DNA of 35,249 nucleotides from Candidatus Equicola stercoris (GTDB lineage Bacteria; Bacteroidota; Bacteroidia; Bacteroidales; Bacteroidaceae), in NCBI GenBank assembly GCA_018065415.1, contig JAGHTI010000052.1, positions 1 to 35,249 on the forward strand, in the 5' to 3' direction. A model generated the notes under the pieces. It was not told the DNA's origin. It saw nothing but the letters and a program-made list of their open reading frames with translations, and made no database searches. The position numbers and the translations under genes are program-made. Shown here one piece after another: positions 26,565 to 35,186 of this stretch (position 1 is its first letter; each line of letters starts with the position of its first letter).

Positions 26565-27446
26565 TTAAGCCAAATTGAGGTAATATCCGAACTTATAGAG
26601 ATTCAAAAAAGGAAGAAAAGGATGAGTACCAATGAGATTTTTCCGTTCTACTCTGCCAAAGGTAATATGCCAAAGCCTCATCAAGCACACACAGAGAGCA
26701 TTTTGTGCTTTTGCCAATATCGGGGAATAACCGCGTAGGTCTTTCCGAAATGTATGCAAGGTGTGCATTGCCGTTTCTACTTTTTTTAGATAAACGTCAT
26801 TGCTGTCGAACGTATGCAAGATAACAGGATTATCTATATGTTTTATCGGCACAGAATGTTCTGCGAGAGTCTTTCCAAACAACACGTCTTCATAACCATA
26901 TTCCGAAAAACGTTCATCAAAATGACAATGTTCCACAACCTTCTTGTTTATAGCAAAATTTGCTGTTGCAAAACTATGATACGGACGACTATTTCTTTGC
27001 TTTACAGAATGTTTTTTCAGTGCAGACGATTCATATCTATAACGCAAGTTGTGCTTTGCCAATGATGCATCTTCAATGATGTCCGTTCCACCGCATATCA
27101 CACCTACGGATTCATCCATACGGTCAAGATATTTTGAAATAAACATATCTGGCAACAGAACATCGGAATCCAAGAAAATCATCCAAGTATATCTTGCCTG
27201 TGATGCAAGGTAATTGCGTACCCGTGCCCTGCCCATGTTTTCTTCCAATACGATATAACGGCAACTTTCCATATCGGCAAGACTGGCATTCTCTTTCGTA
27301 CAACGTTCATCGGTACTACCATCATCAACGATGACAATCTCATATTCCAATCCAAGAACACTCTTCGCCTGCTCATATAAATTTTTCACCAACTGAGAGC
27401 ACACGTTATTATGGACTGGCAACAATATAGAAATACCTCTTGTCAT
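26565..27446 (-). CDS. Family 2 glycosyltransferase
   Basis: GT2 glycosyltransferase, 293 aa. N-terminal motifs: ISILLPVHN, IVIVDDGSTDE, NMGRARVRNYLASQA and the metal-binding FLDSDVLLP. The middle part (FATANFAINKKVV, EYGYEDVLFGKTL) resembles the C-terminal galactosyltransferase-like ED motif of chondroitin-polymerase-type enzymes. It heads the hflX run and starts just after a promoter. It is not closely alike to the tandem pair at 5598-7357. Sugar and acceptor are unknown. Confidence 0.88.
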   Translation of the reverse strand: MTRGISILLPVHNNVCSQLVKNLYEQAKSVLGLEYEIVIVDDGSTDERCTKENASLADMESCRYIVLEENMGRARVRNYLASQARYTWMIFLDSDVLLPDMFISKYLDRMDESVGVICGGTDIIEDASLAKHNLRYRYESSALKKHSVKQRNSRPYHSFATANFAINKKVVEHCHFDERFSEYGYEDVLFGKTLAEHSVPIKHIDNPVILHTFDSNDVYLKKVETAMHTLHTFRKDLRGYSPILAKAQNALCVCLMRLWHITFGRVERKNLIGTHPFLPFLNLYKFGYYLNLA

Positions 27447-27457
27447 AATTAGGATGC

Positions 27458-27465
27458 AAATATAA
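27458..27465 (-). promoter_or_regulatory. -7 promoter element for the glycosyltransferase-hflX run
   Basis: On the minus strand TATATTTG matches TAnnTTTG. A good -33 TTTG is not seen at the right distance. It ends 11 bases before the ATG, so the leader would be very short. Confidence 0.5.
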
Positions 27466-27534
27466 ACATAATTTATGATTTACCGTTGAAACATCATATT
27501 TTTTACGCAGAAACGACATTTTCAAACACGAGAT

Positions 27535-27565
27535 TTTGTAAAGCGAAAATTTATCATTATTTTTG
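27535..27565 (+). promoter_or_regulatory. Bacteroidota-type promoter of dapB
   Basis: TTTG at 27535-27538 and TATTTTTG at 27558-27565 are 19 bases apart, matching the -33/-7 consensus exactly. The expected start of transcription lies near 27572, about 20 bases before the dapB ATG. Confidence 0.8.
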
Positions 27566-27590
27566 CAACACTAAAGAACATTCTCACTCT

Positions 27591-28319
27591 ATGAAAATAG
27601 CGATTATCGGGTATGGTAAGATGGGGCGTATGATAGAACGTATTGCTATCGGACGCGGCCATGAGATAGTTTGCAAAATAGATATTGATAATCAGCAGGA
27701 TTTCAATAGTGAGGATTTTAAAAGTGCTGATGTCGCCATAGAATTTACCAGTCCGACAATGGCTTACAATAATTGTCTGAATGCTTTTAGACACAACAAA
27801 AAGGTCGTATCTGGCTCTACTGGTTGGTTTCACGAGCACGAAGAGGAGATAAACCGTCTGTGTAATGAAGAAGGACAGACATTGTTTTGGTCAAGTAATT
27901 TTAGTGTGGGTGTTGCCATTTTCAATGCAGTAAACAGATTTTTGGCAAAGATAATGAATGATATGCCAGAATATGATGTGCAGATAGAAGAAACGCACCA
28001 CATCCATAAACTCGACGCACCATCAGGGACAGCCATCACCATTGCAGAAGATATAATCAAAAATATTGACAGAAAGACAGAATGGCGTTTAGCGGATGAG
28101 AGCATGACAGAGCAGACAATACCTATCACCTCAATCCGAGAAGGTGAAGTTCCTGGCATCCATAAGGTAAATTACAATTCCGTAGCAGATATGATAACCA
28201 TTTCTCATGATGCCCATAGCAGAGAGGGATTTGCATTGGGTGCTGTATTGGCAGCGGAATATACTCACAACCACAAGGGATTGCTGAAAATGAGCGACTT
28301 ATTTGAGCACCTATTCTAA
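27591..28319 (+). CDS. dapB: 4-hydroxy-tetrahydrodipicolinate reductase
   Basis: NAD(P)H-dependent reductase of the diaminopimelate/lysine pathway, 242 aa. The start is set at 27591 (MKIAIIGYGKMGRMIE): upstream residues in the open frame lie inside the promoter. The Rossmann motif is GYGKMG at residues 7-12. The catalytic signature EETHHIHKLDAPSGTA lies near 139-154, with the paired histidines, the lysine and the substrate-binding SGT. The protein is a little shorter than the E. coli enzyme, as is common in Bacteroidota. It is first in the plus-strand run before lepB. Confidence 0.96.
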   Translation: MKIAIIGYGKMGRMIERIAIGRGHEIVCKIDIDNQQDFNSEDFKSADVAIEFTSPTMAYNNCLNAFRHNKKVVSGSTGWFHEHEEEINRLCNEEGQTLFWSSNFSVGVAIFNAVNRFLAKIMNDMPEYDVQIEETHHIHKLDAPSGTAITIAEDIIKNIDRKTEWRLADESMTEQTIPITSIREGEVPGIHKVNYNSVADMITISHDAHSREGFALGAVLAAEYTHNHKGLLKMSDLFEHLF

Positions 28320-28365
28320 ACTCACCCGTCGGAACACAAACAAGATAAAAAATGATAATTGATAT

Positions 28366-29790
28366 ATGGAAAATCTTGACAAGAAAAAGTTAAACATGAA
28401 GGTACAATGGACAAAGTTCATTGTGATAATGATACTATATCTTATTTTCCTTTACTGGATAAATGGATGGTGGGGACTGCTTGTCACACCATTCATCTAT
28501 GACATCTACATTACTAAAAAGATAAACTGGACTTGGTGGAAAAATGCCGAGAAGCCGATACGTGTACTGATGAGTTGGGTAGATGCACTTGTATTTGCAT
28601 TGGTTGCCGTCTATTTTGTAAACATCTATTTTTTCCAAAATTACGAGATTCCGTCTTCATCGTTGGAGAAATCACTGCTCACTGGCGACTATCTGTTTGT
28701 TAGTAAAGTGAGTTACGGACCAAGAAAACCAATGACACCATTGACAATGCCACTGACACAGCACACCATGCCTGTGACAGGAACTAAGAGTTATATCGAA
28801 TGGCCTCAATGGAAATATGAGAGGGTAAAAGGATTGGGAATGATTAAACTTAATGACATTGTCGTGTTCAACTATCCTGCAGGAGACACCATACTTGAGA
28901 ATCCACAATATCAGGCTGCTGATTATTACCAGATATGTTATAGTTTCGGTGCTCAGATAATGAACAATCCTAATCCTGACGATATCGAAAAGGACAAACT
29001 GCCGAAATTCTACGAGATGCTATACAACACTGGCAGACAGTATCTGCGTGACAATAGCATTCAATACGGTGAAATCATATCCCGCCCTGTTGACAGACGA
29101 GAGAACTATGTAAAACGTTGCGTCGGATTGCCAGGACAGACAATTCAGATAAAGGACAGAATAGTATATCTTGACGGCAAACCGAACAAAGAGCCTGATA
29201 ACGTTCAATATACTTATCACGTAAAACTCATAAAACCTATTCCTGATGAGGTCATGGAAGAACTGGGTATCAGCAACGAAGATATTATATCTCTCAATCA
29301 AAGCGGTGTGATGCCTCTGACAAAGAAATGTGCCGAGGAACTGAAAAAGAAAAAAGACATCGTGGAGAGTGTAACACTGAACACCACGTCTTTCATCGGA
29401 GAGGTTTATCCGCTGAATGCTAACACACATTGGACACGCGACAACTACGGACCTCTTTGGATACCACAAAAAGGGAAAAGCATAAAACTGACTTTGGACA
29501 ACCTGCCTATGTATGAACGCCCTATCCGTGTATATGAAGGCAACAACCTGTCTGTCAAAAATGGAAAGATATTCATCAACGGAAAGCAAACAGACACTTA
29601 CACGTTCAAGATGGATTATTACTGGATGATGGGTGACAACAGGCACAACTCTGCAGACTCACGCTATTGGGGCTTTGTACCAGAAGACCACATCGTTGGT
29701 AAACCTATTTTCATCTGGTTGTCTATCGACCCTGACGGAAGGGGCATAAGATGGAACAGATTGTTCCGAATGGTAGATAAGATTAAATAG
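28366..29790 (+). CDS. lepB: Signal peptidase I
   Basis: Membrane serine-lysine protease (S26) that removes Sec signal peptides, 474 aa, the long Bacteroidota form with large insertions between the active-site boxes. Two hydrophobic N-terminal segments (about 16-46) and a third near 70-90 precede the catalytic Ser99 in IPSSSLEKSL. The general base is K250 in YVKRCVGLPGQ. The box E motif is MGDNRHNSADSRYWGFVP near 424-441. The Met usually following the Ser is Leu here. It follows dapB by 46 bases. Confidence 0.95.
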   Translation: MENLDKKKLNMKVQWTKFIVIMILYLIFLYWINGWWGLLVTPFIYDIYITKKINWTWWKNAEKPIRVLMSWVDALVFALVAVYFVNIYFFQNYEIPSSSLEKSLLTGDYLFVSKVSYGPRKPMTPLTMPLTQHTMPVTGTKSYIEWPQWKYERVKGLGMIKLNDIVVFNYPAGDTILENPQYQAADYYQICYSFGAQIMNNPNPDDIEKDKLPKFYEMLYNTGRQYLRDNSIQYGEIISRPVDRRENYVKRCVGLPGQTIQIKDRIVYLDGKPNKEPDNVQYTYHVKLIKPIPDEVMEELGISNEDIISLNQSGVMPLTKKCAEELKKKKDIVESVTLNTTSFIGEVYPLNANTHWTRDNYGPLWIPQKGKSIKLTLDNLPMYERPIRVYEGNNLSVKNGKIFINGKQTDTYTFKMDYYWMMGDNRHNSADSRYWGFVPEDHIVGKPIFIWLSIDPDGRGIRWNRLFRMVDKIK

Positions 29791-29795
29791 AGGTT

Positions 29796-29820
29796 AGAGC
29801 TGAGAGCTGAGAGCTGAGAG
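29796..29820. repeat. 7-bp tandem repeat AGAGCTG before the corrinoid gene
   Basis: AGAGCTG occurs three times, followed by AGAG, then TTT and the ATG at 29824. It fills most of the 33-base gap after lepB. Confidence 0.85.
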
Positions 29821-29823
29821 TTT

Positions 29824-32640
29824 ATGACTTGGAAACAAAACTTAGAAGAGACAAAACAACACTATATTGACTGGTGGAACCACAAGGGGGTGATTGTGAA
29901 CATGTGGGAACATTTCCAAAATGGAGTCACGCCTCATGCCAACATACCAATGCCTGCTGCACCAAAAGGATACCGCCAGCGTTGGTTTGACCCTCAATGG
30001 CGAGCAGAATATCTCGACTGGTACGTTGCTCATAGTTGTCTAAAAGCAGACATATTACCTGTGGCAAACACACAACTCGGTCCTGGTTCATTGGCTGCCA
30101 TACTTGGTGCAAGATACGACAATCCTGACGGTACGGAAAAAGAAGAATCTTCTGAAGACGATACCATTTGGATATTTCCTGACCTAGAATATAAAGATGA
30201 TTTCGATTTCAACCCAAATCATCCAAATTATATCCTCCACAAAGAACTATTGAAAGCATGCAAGAAAAAGGCAAACGGCAATTATTATGTCGGCATGCCT
30301 GACCTCATGGAAGGACTGGACGTTCTTGCTGCTATGAAAGGTACAGACAAGGTGCTTACAGATCTTGTCACACAACCTGAAATTGTGGAAAGACAAATGC
30401 AACGAATCAACGACATCTATTTCAAGGTTTTTGATGAACTATACGATATCATCCGAGAAGGTAATGAGATGGCTTTCTGTTATTTCTCATCATGGGCTCC
30501 AGATAAGATGACAAAACTGCAGTGCGACATCTCAACGATGATTTCGCCTGAAGACTATCGTCGTTTTGTACAGCCGTTCATCAAAGAACAATGCAAAAAA
30601 ATACCATACACACTATACCATCTTGACGGTGTTGGAGCAATGCATCACCTACCGTCATTGTTGGAGATAGAAGAACTTAATGCCATACAGTGGACACCAG
30701 GTGTTGGCGAGCCACAGGGAGGTGATCCTAAATGGTATGGACTATATAAAGAAATTCTTAAAGCAGGAAAGAGCATCATGGCATGCCACCTGTCTGTAGA
30801 TGAGATTAAACCATTATTAGAAAACATAGGAACTGAAGGAGTGCATCTTGAGGTTGATTTCCAAAACGAAAAAGAAGTAGAACAAGCTATGAAAATTGTA
30901 GATGATTTCAAAAAGCACAACAACGGATGTGCTTGTGGTTGTGAACACACAGTAGAAAACAAAAAAGAATTGCTATGCCCACAGAAAGCAGACCTTGAGG
31001 CAGAGATGAAGAAACGCATCCTTGTACTCGATGGTGCTCAAGGTACAACAATACAGCAGTATAAACTGACAGAAGAACAATATCGTGGCAATCAGTTTGC
31101 TGATTGCAGTAACGAACTGAAAGGTTGCAATGACTTGCTTAATCTGACAAATCCTGGTGTCTGTGTGGATGTTCACAGACGTTTTGTTGAGGCTGGTGCA
31201 GAGATTATCACCACACACACATTCAATGCTCAACGCATATCTCTGAAAGGCTTCCACATGGAGAAACATGTCCGCGACATTAACATTGCAGCATGTAGCA
31301 TCGCAAAAGGTATCGCAGGTTTCTATTCTACTCCAGAAAAACCAATCTTCGTTGCAGGAGGTGTCGGCCCTACATCTAAATGCGTATCTATTGGAGACAT
31401 CTCTAAAGAAGAATTGCTTGATGCATACCTTGAACAGATACAGGCACTTGTCGATGGAGGTGTTGACTGTTTGCTGATAGAAACCATATTTGATACAGAA
31501 AATGCAAAAGTGGCTCTCGAAGCATTCAAGAAAACAGGGAGCAAGATGCCTGTCATCATGAGTTTCACCATCAAGGACCCTAAGGGATTCAACATGCTGG
31601 GACAAGACCTATTGAAATTCATGCTGTCACTTAAGGATGAACCTGTTATGGCTGTAGGACTCAACTGTTCACTCGGTGCTGAACAGATGATGCCTTTCTT
31701 GAGAAAGATTGCCTCTACAGTTCCACAATATGTCATTGCATTCCCTAATGCTGGACTTCCTGACAAAGACGGAAAATATGTCGAAACACCTAAGATGATG
31801 CAAAAGGCTGTATGGCCACTCATTGATGAACATCTTGTCAACATCATCGGTGGATGCTGTGGAACTGACGACACACATATCAGAGAGATTGCCAAACTCG
31901 TTCAAGTTGATGAGAATATCTTTATCTCACCACGCAGAGGACCTGTAACAGCAAATGCACATACAGAAATCAAGCAAGAGACAATAGAACCAAAGGAAAA
32001 AGAAACATCTGTTTTATCAGCATTATTTGAAGCCATCGTAAAAGGTAAGGCACCAGAGGCTGTCGAGGCCACAAAGGTAGAAGTAGAGAAAGGCATCGAA
32101 CCACAGACAATAATAAATGGTCAGATGGTTGTTGCCATGAGTGAGATTGGCAAACGCTTTGAAGAAGGTACTGCCTTTGTTCCACAACTTCTCATGTCTG
32201 CACGTGCCATGAAGGCTGCATTGGAAATCTTAAAACCTCTGATGGCAGGAAAGGAGACCACATCAATGGGTAAGGTCATCATCGGCACTGTCAAGGGCGA
32301 CCTCCACGACATAGGTAAAAACCTTGTTGCATCCATGCTTGAGGGATGTGGTTTTGAAGTGTTCAACATTGGCGTTGATATAAGTGCTGAAAAATTCATC
32401 GAGGAAGTAAAAGCACATAATGCTGACATCATCTGTATGAGTGCTTTGCTCACTACTACAATGACTTATATGAAAGAAATCATCAAGGCCATTGAAGATG
32501 CTGGCATACGCAAACAAATAAAAATTATGATTGGCGGTGCTCCTGTAACTCAGGAATTCTGTGATGAAATCGGTGCAGACGGATATAGCGACAATGCTAA
32601 TTCTGCTGTTTCACTGGCTAAACGACTAATGGGAAATTAG
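29824..32640 (+). CDS. Fusion: URO-D-type methyltransferase, homocysteine methyltransferase and B12-binding domains
   Basis: Cobalamin-dependent methyl-transfer protein of 938 aa. Residues about 1-365 form a uroporphyrinogen-decarboxylase-like domain as in corrinoid methyltransferases (YHLDGVGAMHHLPSL; NAIQWTPGVGEP). A linker holds three cysteines (C369, C371, C373). Residues about 398-690 are the MetH-type homocysteine domain (VLDGAQGTTIQ), with zinc ligands C615 in GLNCSLG and C678/C679 in GGCCGTD. A B12 cap (about 700-800) and a B12 domain with H828 in GDLHDIG follow. The tetrahydrofolate and reactivation domains of MetH are missing. It probably moves a methyl group from an unknown donor through cobalamin to homocysteine, giving methionine. 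The next gene is a symporter. Confidence 0.85.
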   Translation: MTWKQNLEETKQHYIDWWNHKGVIVNMWEHFQNGVTPHANIPMPAAPKGYRQRWFDPQWRAEYLDWYVAHSCLKADILPVANTQLGPGSLAAILGARYDNPDGTEKEESSEDDTIWIFPDLEYKDDFDFNPNHPNYILHKELLKACKKKANGNYYVGMPDLMEGLDVLAAMKGTDKVLTDLVTQPEIVERQMQRINDIYFKVFDELYDIIREGNEMAFCYFSSWAPDKMTKLQCDISTMISPEDYRRFVQPFIKEQCKKIPYTLYHLDGVGAMHHLPSLLEIEELNAIQWTPGVGEPQGGDPKWYGLYKEILKAGKSIMACHLSVDEIKPLLENIGTEGVHLEVDFQNEKEVEQAMKIVDDFKKHNNGCACGCEHTVENKKELLCPQKADLEAEMKKRILVLDGAQGTTIQQYKLTEEQYRGNQFADCSNELKGCNDLLNLTNPGVCVDVHRRFVEAGAEIITTHTFNAQRISLKGFHMEKHVRDINIAACSIAKGIAGFYSTPEKPIFVAGGVGPTSKCVSIGDISKEELLDAYLEQIQALVDGGVDCLLIETIFDTENAKVALEAFKKTGSKMPVIMSFTIKDPKGFNMLGQDLLKFMLSLKDEPVMAVGLNCSLGAEQMMPFLRKIASTVPQYVIAFPNAGLPDKDGKYVETPKMMQKAVWPLIDEHLVNIIGGCCGTDDTHIREIAKLVQVDENIFISPRRGPVTANAHTEIKQETIEPKEKETSVLSALFEAIVKGKAPEAVEATKVEVEKGIEPQTIINGQMVVAMSEIGKRFEEGTAFVPQLLMSARAMKAALEILKPLMAGKETTSMGKVIIGTVKGDLHDIGKNLVASMLEGCGFEVFNIGVDISAEKFIEEVKAHNADIICMSALLTTTMTYMKEIIKAIEDAGIRKQIKIMIGGAPVTQEFCDEIGADGYSDNANSAVSLAKRLMGN

Positions 32641-32653
32641 GAGATCAAGAAAC

Positions 32654-32709
32654 CGCATAACCGTAAAACCGTAAAACCGCATAACCGCATAACCGCAAAA
32701 CCACTAAAC
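32654..32709 (+). repeat. 8-bp tandem-repeat leader before the symporter
   Basis: Seven 8-bp units in the order B A A B B A' A'', where A is CGTAAAAC and B is CGCATAAC, run up to one T before the ATG. A' is CGCAAAAC and A'' is CACTAAAC. The layout and phase match the mlaE leader at 2512-2559. Confidence 0.88.
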
Positions 32710-32710
32710 T

Positions 32711-34309
32711 ATGAATTCAATAACATTTGGAACACTTGACTGGGTAATACTTCTGACATATTTCGTAGCATTACTTGTCATAGGAATATGGGCAAGTGCC
32801 AGAAAGAAAAAAGAAGAAAATCTATTCCTTGCAAATCACTCGTTGAAATGGTACCAAATTGGATTTTCCATGTGGGGTACGAATGTAGGTCCATCCATGC
32901 TCATTGCATCAGCAAGTGCAGGATTTGCCACTGGTATCGTATCGGGTAATTATGCATGGTATGCATTCATCTTCATAGGATTACTTGCCTTTGTCTTTGC
33001 TCCACGTTATTTGGGAGAAAAAATATCAACACTCCCAGAATTCATGGGAAAGAGATTTGGACAGTCCACACGCAACATGTTGGCATGGTACACCATTGTC
33101 ACCATCATGATTTCATGGCTCGCCTTGACACTGTTTGCTGGTGGCATACTCATCCGTCAGGTATTTGGTATTCCTATGTGGGCATCGGCATTGATATTGT
33201 TGGCTATCTCAGCATTCTTTACCGTTCTCGGAGGTCTGAAAGCTGTTGCTTATACAAATGTATTCCAGATGGTATTGCTCATCGTCGTGTCTGCAGCACT
33301 CACCATCGTAGGTATCTGCTATCTCGGACACAACTCTTTCATTGGAGGTATCAAGACACTTGCTGACCCTGATGTCATACCAAGCCATTACTGGAACCTA
33401 TGGTTGCCTAACGACCATCCCGACTACCCATGGCTACCAATTCTACTTGGCTATATAGTTTCAGGAATGTGGTTCTGGTGCACAGACCAGAGTATGGTGC
33501 AACCTGTCTTGGCGGCAAAGAATCTCAAAGAAGGTCAGAAAGGTGCCAACTTTACTGGATGGCTGAAGATTCTTGATGTTGCCATATATATCGTTCCGGG
33601 TATCGTATGTTTTGCTCTTGTCCGTACTGGTTTCTTCGGAGACATGCAAGTAGAGCAAGACAATGCGTATATGACACTTGTCACCAACCTCTTCCCTATC
33701 GGCATGGTTGGACTGGTGATGGCAGTGCTCACAGCTTCATTAGTAAGCACCATCAGCAGTGCCCTGAATGCTCTAAGTACAGTATTCACAATGGACATCT
33801 ATGTAAAGAGGTTCAATCCAGAAGCAAGCACGAAGGAGATAATCAAGGTTGGAAGAATGGTCACCATCATAGGCGTACTGATTTCCATTGTGATAACCAT
33901 TGCCATTGACAATATCAAAGGCATGGACCTCTTCAATGTCTTCCAGTCAGTACTCAGCTTCATTGCTCCACCGATGGCAGCAGTATTCCTCATGGGAGTA
34001 TTCTGGAAACGCTGTACCACAATGGCTGCTAATCTCGCATTGACATTGGGAACAGTATTCAGCATCGGAATCGGTATCGTTTACCTATGGGGCATCAACG
34101 GAAACGAATACATACACTTCGGTATGCTCTCATTTATCATCTTCTGCATACTGATACTGATGATGACTATTGTGAGTCTTTGTGGAAAAGATGAAAAGAA
34201 ACCTGCTATGAAGAAGGTAGAAAGCAAAAATTCCATTTTCGTAAGACTGCTATGGATTCTGCTTGTTGCCGTAATGGTGGGCTTCTACATTTTCTTCAAC
34301 GGGTTCTGA
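32711..34309 (+). CDS. Sodium:solute symporter (SSS family)
   Basis: Inner-membrane Na+-coupled importer of the SSS family, 532 aa with about 13-14 hydrophobic segments spread along the chain. Family-like stretches include SLKWYQIGFSMWGTNVGPSM near residues 45-64 (first helix with Na+-site residues), YLGEKISTLPEFMGKRFG, and the later LVSTISSALNALSTVFTMDIY near 345-365, which carries the second Na+ site. It follows the corrinoid fusion gene by 70 bases and may bring in its methyl donor; that is an inference from position. The substrate may equally be a sugar or an amino acid. Confidence 0.9.
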   Translation: MNSITFGTLDWVILLTYFVALLVIGIWASARKKKEENLFLANHSLKWYQIGFSMWGTNVGPSMLIASASAGFATGIVSGNYAWYAFIFIGLLAFVFAPRYLGEKISTLPEFMGKRFGQSTRNMLAWYTIVTIMISWLALTLFAGGILIRQVFGIPMWASALILLAISAFFTVLGGLKAVAYTNVFQMVLLIVVSAALTIVGICYLGHNSFIGGIKTLADPDVIPSHYWNLWLPNDHPDYPWLPILLGYIVSGMWFWCTDQSMVQPVLAAKNLKEGQKGANFTGWLKILDVAIYIVPGIVCFALVRTGFFGDMQVEQDNAYMTLVTNLFPIGMVGLVMAVLTASLVSTISSALNALSTVFTMDIYVKRFNPEASTKEIIKVGRMVTIIGVLISIVITIAIDNIKGMDLFNVFQSVLSFIAPPMAAVFLMGVFWKRCTTMAANLALTLGTVFSIGIGIVYLWGINGNEYIHFGMLSFIIFCILILMMTIVSLCGKDEKKPAMKKVESKNSIFVRLLWILLVAVMVGFYIFFNGF

Positions 34310-34330
34310 TTTGATTTTAAGCATTTTTTT

Positions 34331-34369
34331 AGCCTTTTAAGGCTCTTTATTCGCACGAAAGTGCGTTTT
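34331..34369 (+). terminator. Tandem hairpin terminator after the symporter
   Basis: AGCC/GGCT around TTTTAA (34331-34344) is followed by a perfect CGCAC-GAAA-GTGCG hairpin with a GNRA-type loop (34352-34365) and TTTT. It lies about 20-60 bases after the stop codon. Confidence 0.85.
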
Positions 34370-34390
34370 ATCTAAAGAATTTCAACAATT

Positions 34391-34654
34391 GCGACTTACC
34401 GCAAATGTTGATGTCAGCAGCCGTAAATGTTGATGTAAGTTACCGCAATTGCTGATGTGTGCAACTGCAATTGGTGATGTGCGCAACCGCAATTGCTGAT
34501 GTGTGCAACCACTATTGGAAATACGAATGTGCATATTTGGAAGTACGACCAACCACTATTGGAAATACGAATGTACATAGTTGGAAGCACGAATGACCAT
34601 TGTTGGAAGTACGAGTGTACTTAGTTGAAAGTACGAGTGTACCAAGTTGACTTT
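34391..34654. repeat. Twelve-unit 22-bp array with gradual drift
   Basis: Twelve units with an exact 22-bp period, no insertion or deletion. The first five are of one type (ending CAATTGCTGAT or close). The sixth is a hybrid: its first 10 bases are of the first type and its last 12 match unit 8. The last six are of a second type (starting ACGAATG, ending TTGGAAGT). Units 6-7 and 8-9 form a 44-bp higher-order repeat matching at 37 of 44 positions. Confidence 0.92.
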
Positions 34655-34708
34655 ATTATTGATACAAGAACTCATGTAGAGAATGGCAATCTTATCCGCC
34701 ACTAAAAA

Positions 34709-34749
34709 CTCTGCGCAGCAACTGAAAGTTGCGCCTCTGCCCTCTGCGT
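34709..34749. repeat. 41-bp hairpin element, right inverted copy
   Basis: Reverse complement of the element at 319-359 with three differences. The central hairpin is kept through a C-G to A-T exchange in the stem. The element lies between the 34391 array and the 34921 array. Confidence 0.8.
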
Positions 34750-34865
34750 ACAAAATTTATGATACTGCGTCAGCAGTCGTGAAGAAGAACAGACATCAAT
34801 AGTAAATGTATTTACATTATTGTGGCTGTGATTATTCACGGAAGTTCATAGAACCATAAATTTTG

Positions 34866-34876
34866 CTCTGCGAGAG
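34866..34876. repeat. CTCTGCGAGAG motif, right copy
   Basis: Exact reverse complement of the left motif at 194-204. It lies 116 bases from the 41-bp element, against 114 bases on the left. A less exact CTTGCGAGCAG follows on the array side, as a second motif copy does on the left. Confidence 0.65.
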
Positions 34877-34920
34877 ACTTAACACCTTGCGAGCAGATTT
34901 CGATTTCAACACTTCATATA

Positions 34921-35159
34921 GTTTTTGTCAAAACCACGTGAAGATGTAATCAAAATGACGTGTTGACAAATTCTTTGTGAAGATGTGGGTAAAACTACGT
35001 GAAGAGTTACTAAAAACTTTATGAGGAGTTGGGCATTTCTTTATGAAGAGTTGACCATTTCTTTATGACGAGTTTGTCACTTCTTTTCGACGGGCACAAA
35101 GAAACTATGTGACGAGCACGAGCAAACTATGCGACGAGCACGTTCGATATAAAGGCAAG
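34921..35159. repeat. 22-bp array inverted relative to the left array
   Basis: About eleven units, nearly all 22 bp; one (34965-34981) is 17 bp, lacking five bases. Units 6 and 7 share GAGTTG-N3-ATTTCTTTATGA. TTCTTTATGA is the reverse complement of the TCATAAAGAA frame of the left array. Early units carry AAAACTACGTGAA and later ones AAACTATGCGAC. Unit 5 mixes two types. Confidence 0.88.
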
Positions 35160-35186
35160 TCACATCTTCGGCTCACAGAGTTTGAT

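Noticed and set aside
29020..29646. 208-codon minus-strand open frame inside lepB
   Set aside because: It is antisense to conserved active-site boxes of signal peptidase and shows no family features.
34391..35159. CRISPR arrays
   Set aside because: Units are only 22 bp, there is no constant repeat of usual length, no unique spacers and no cas genes.
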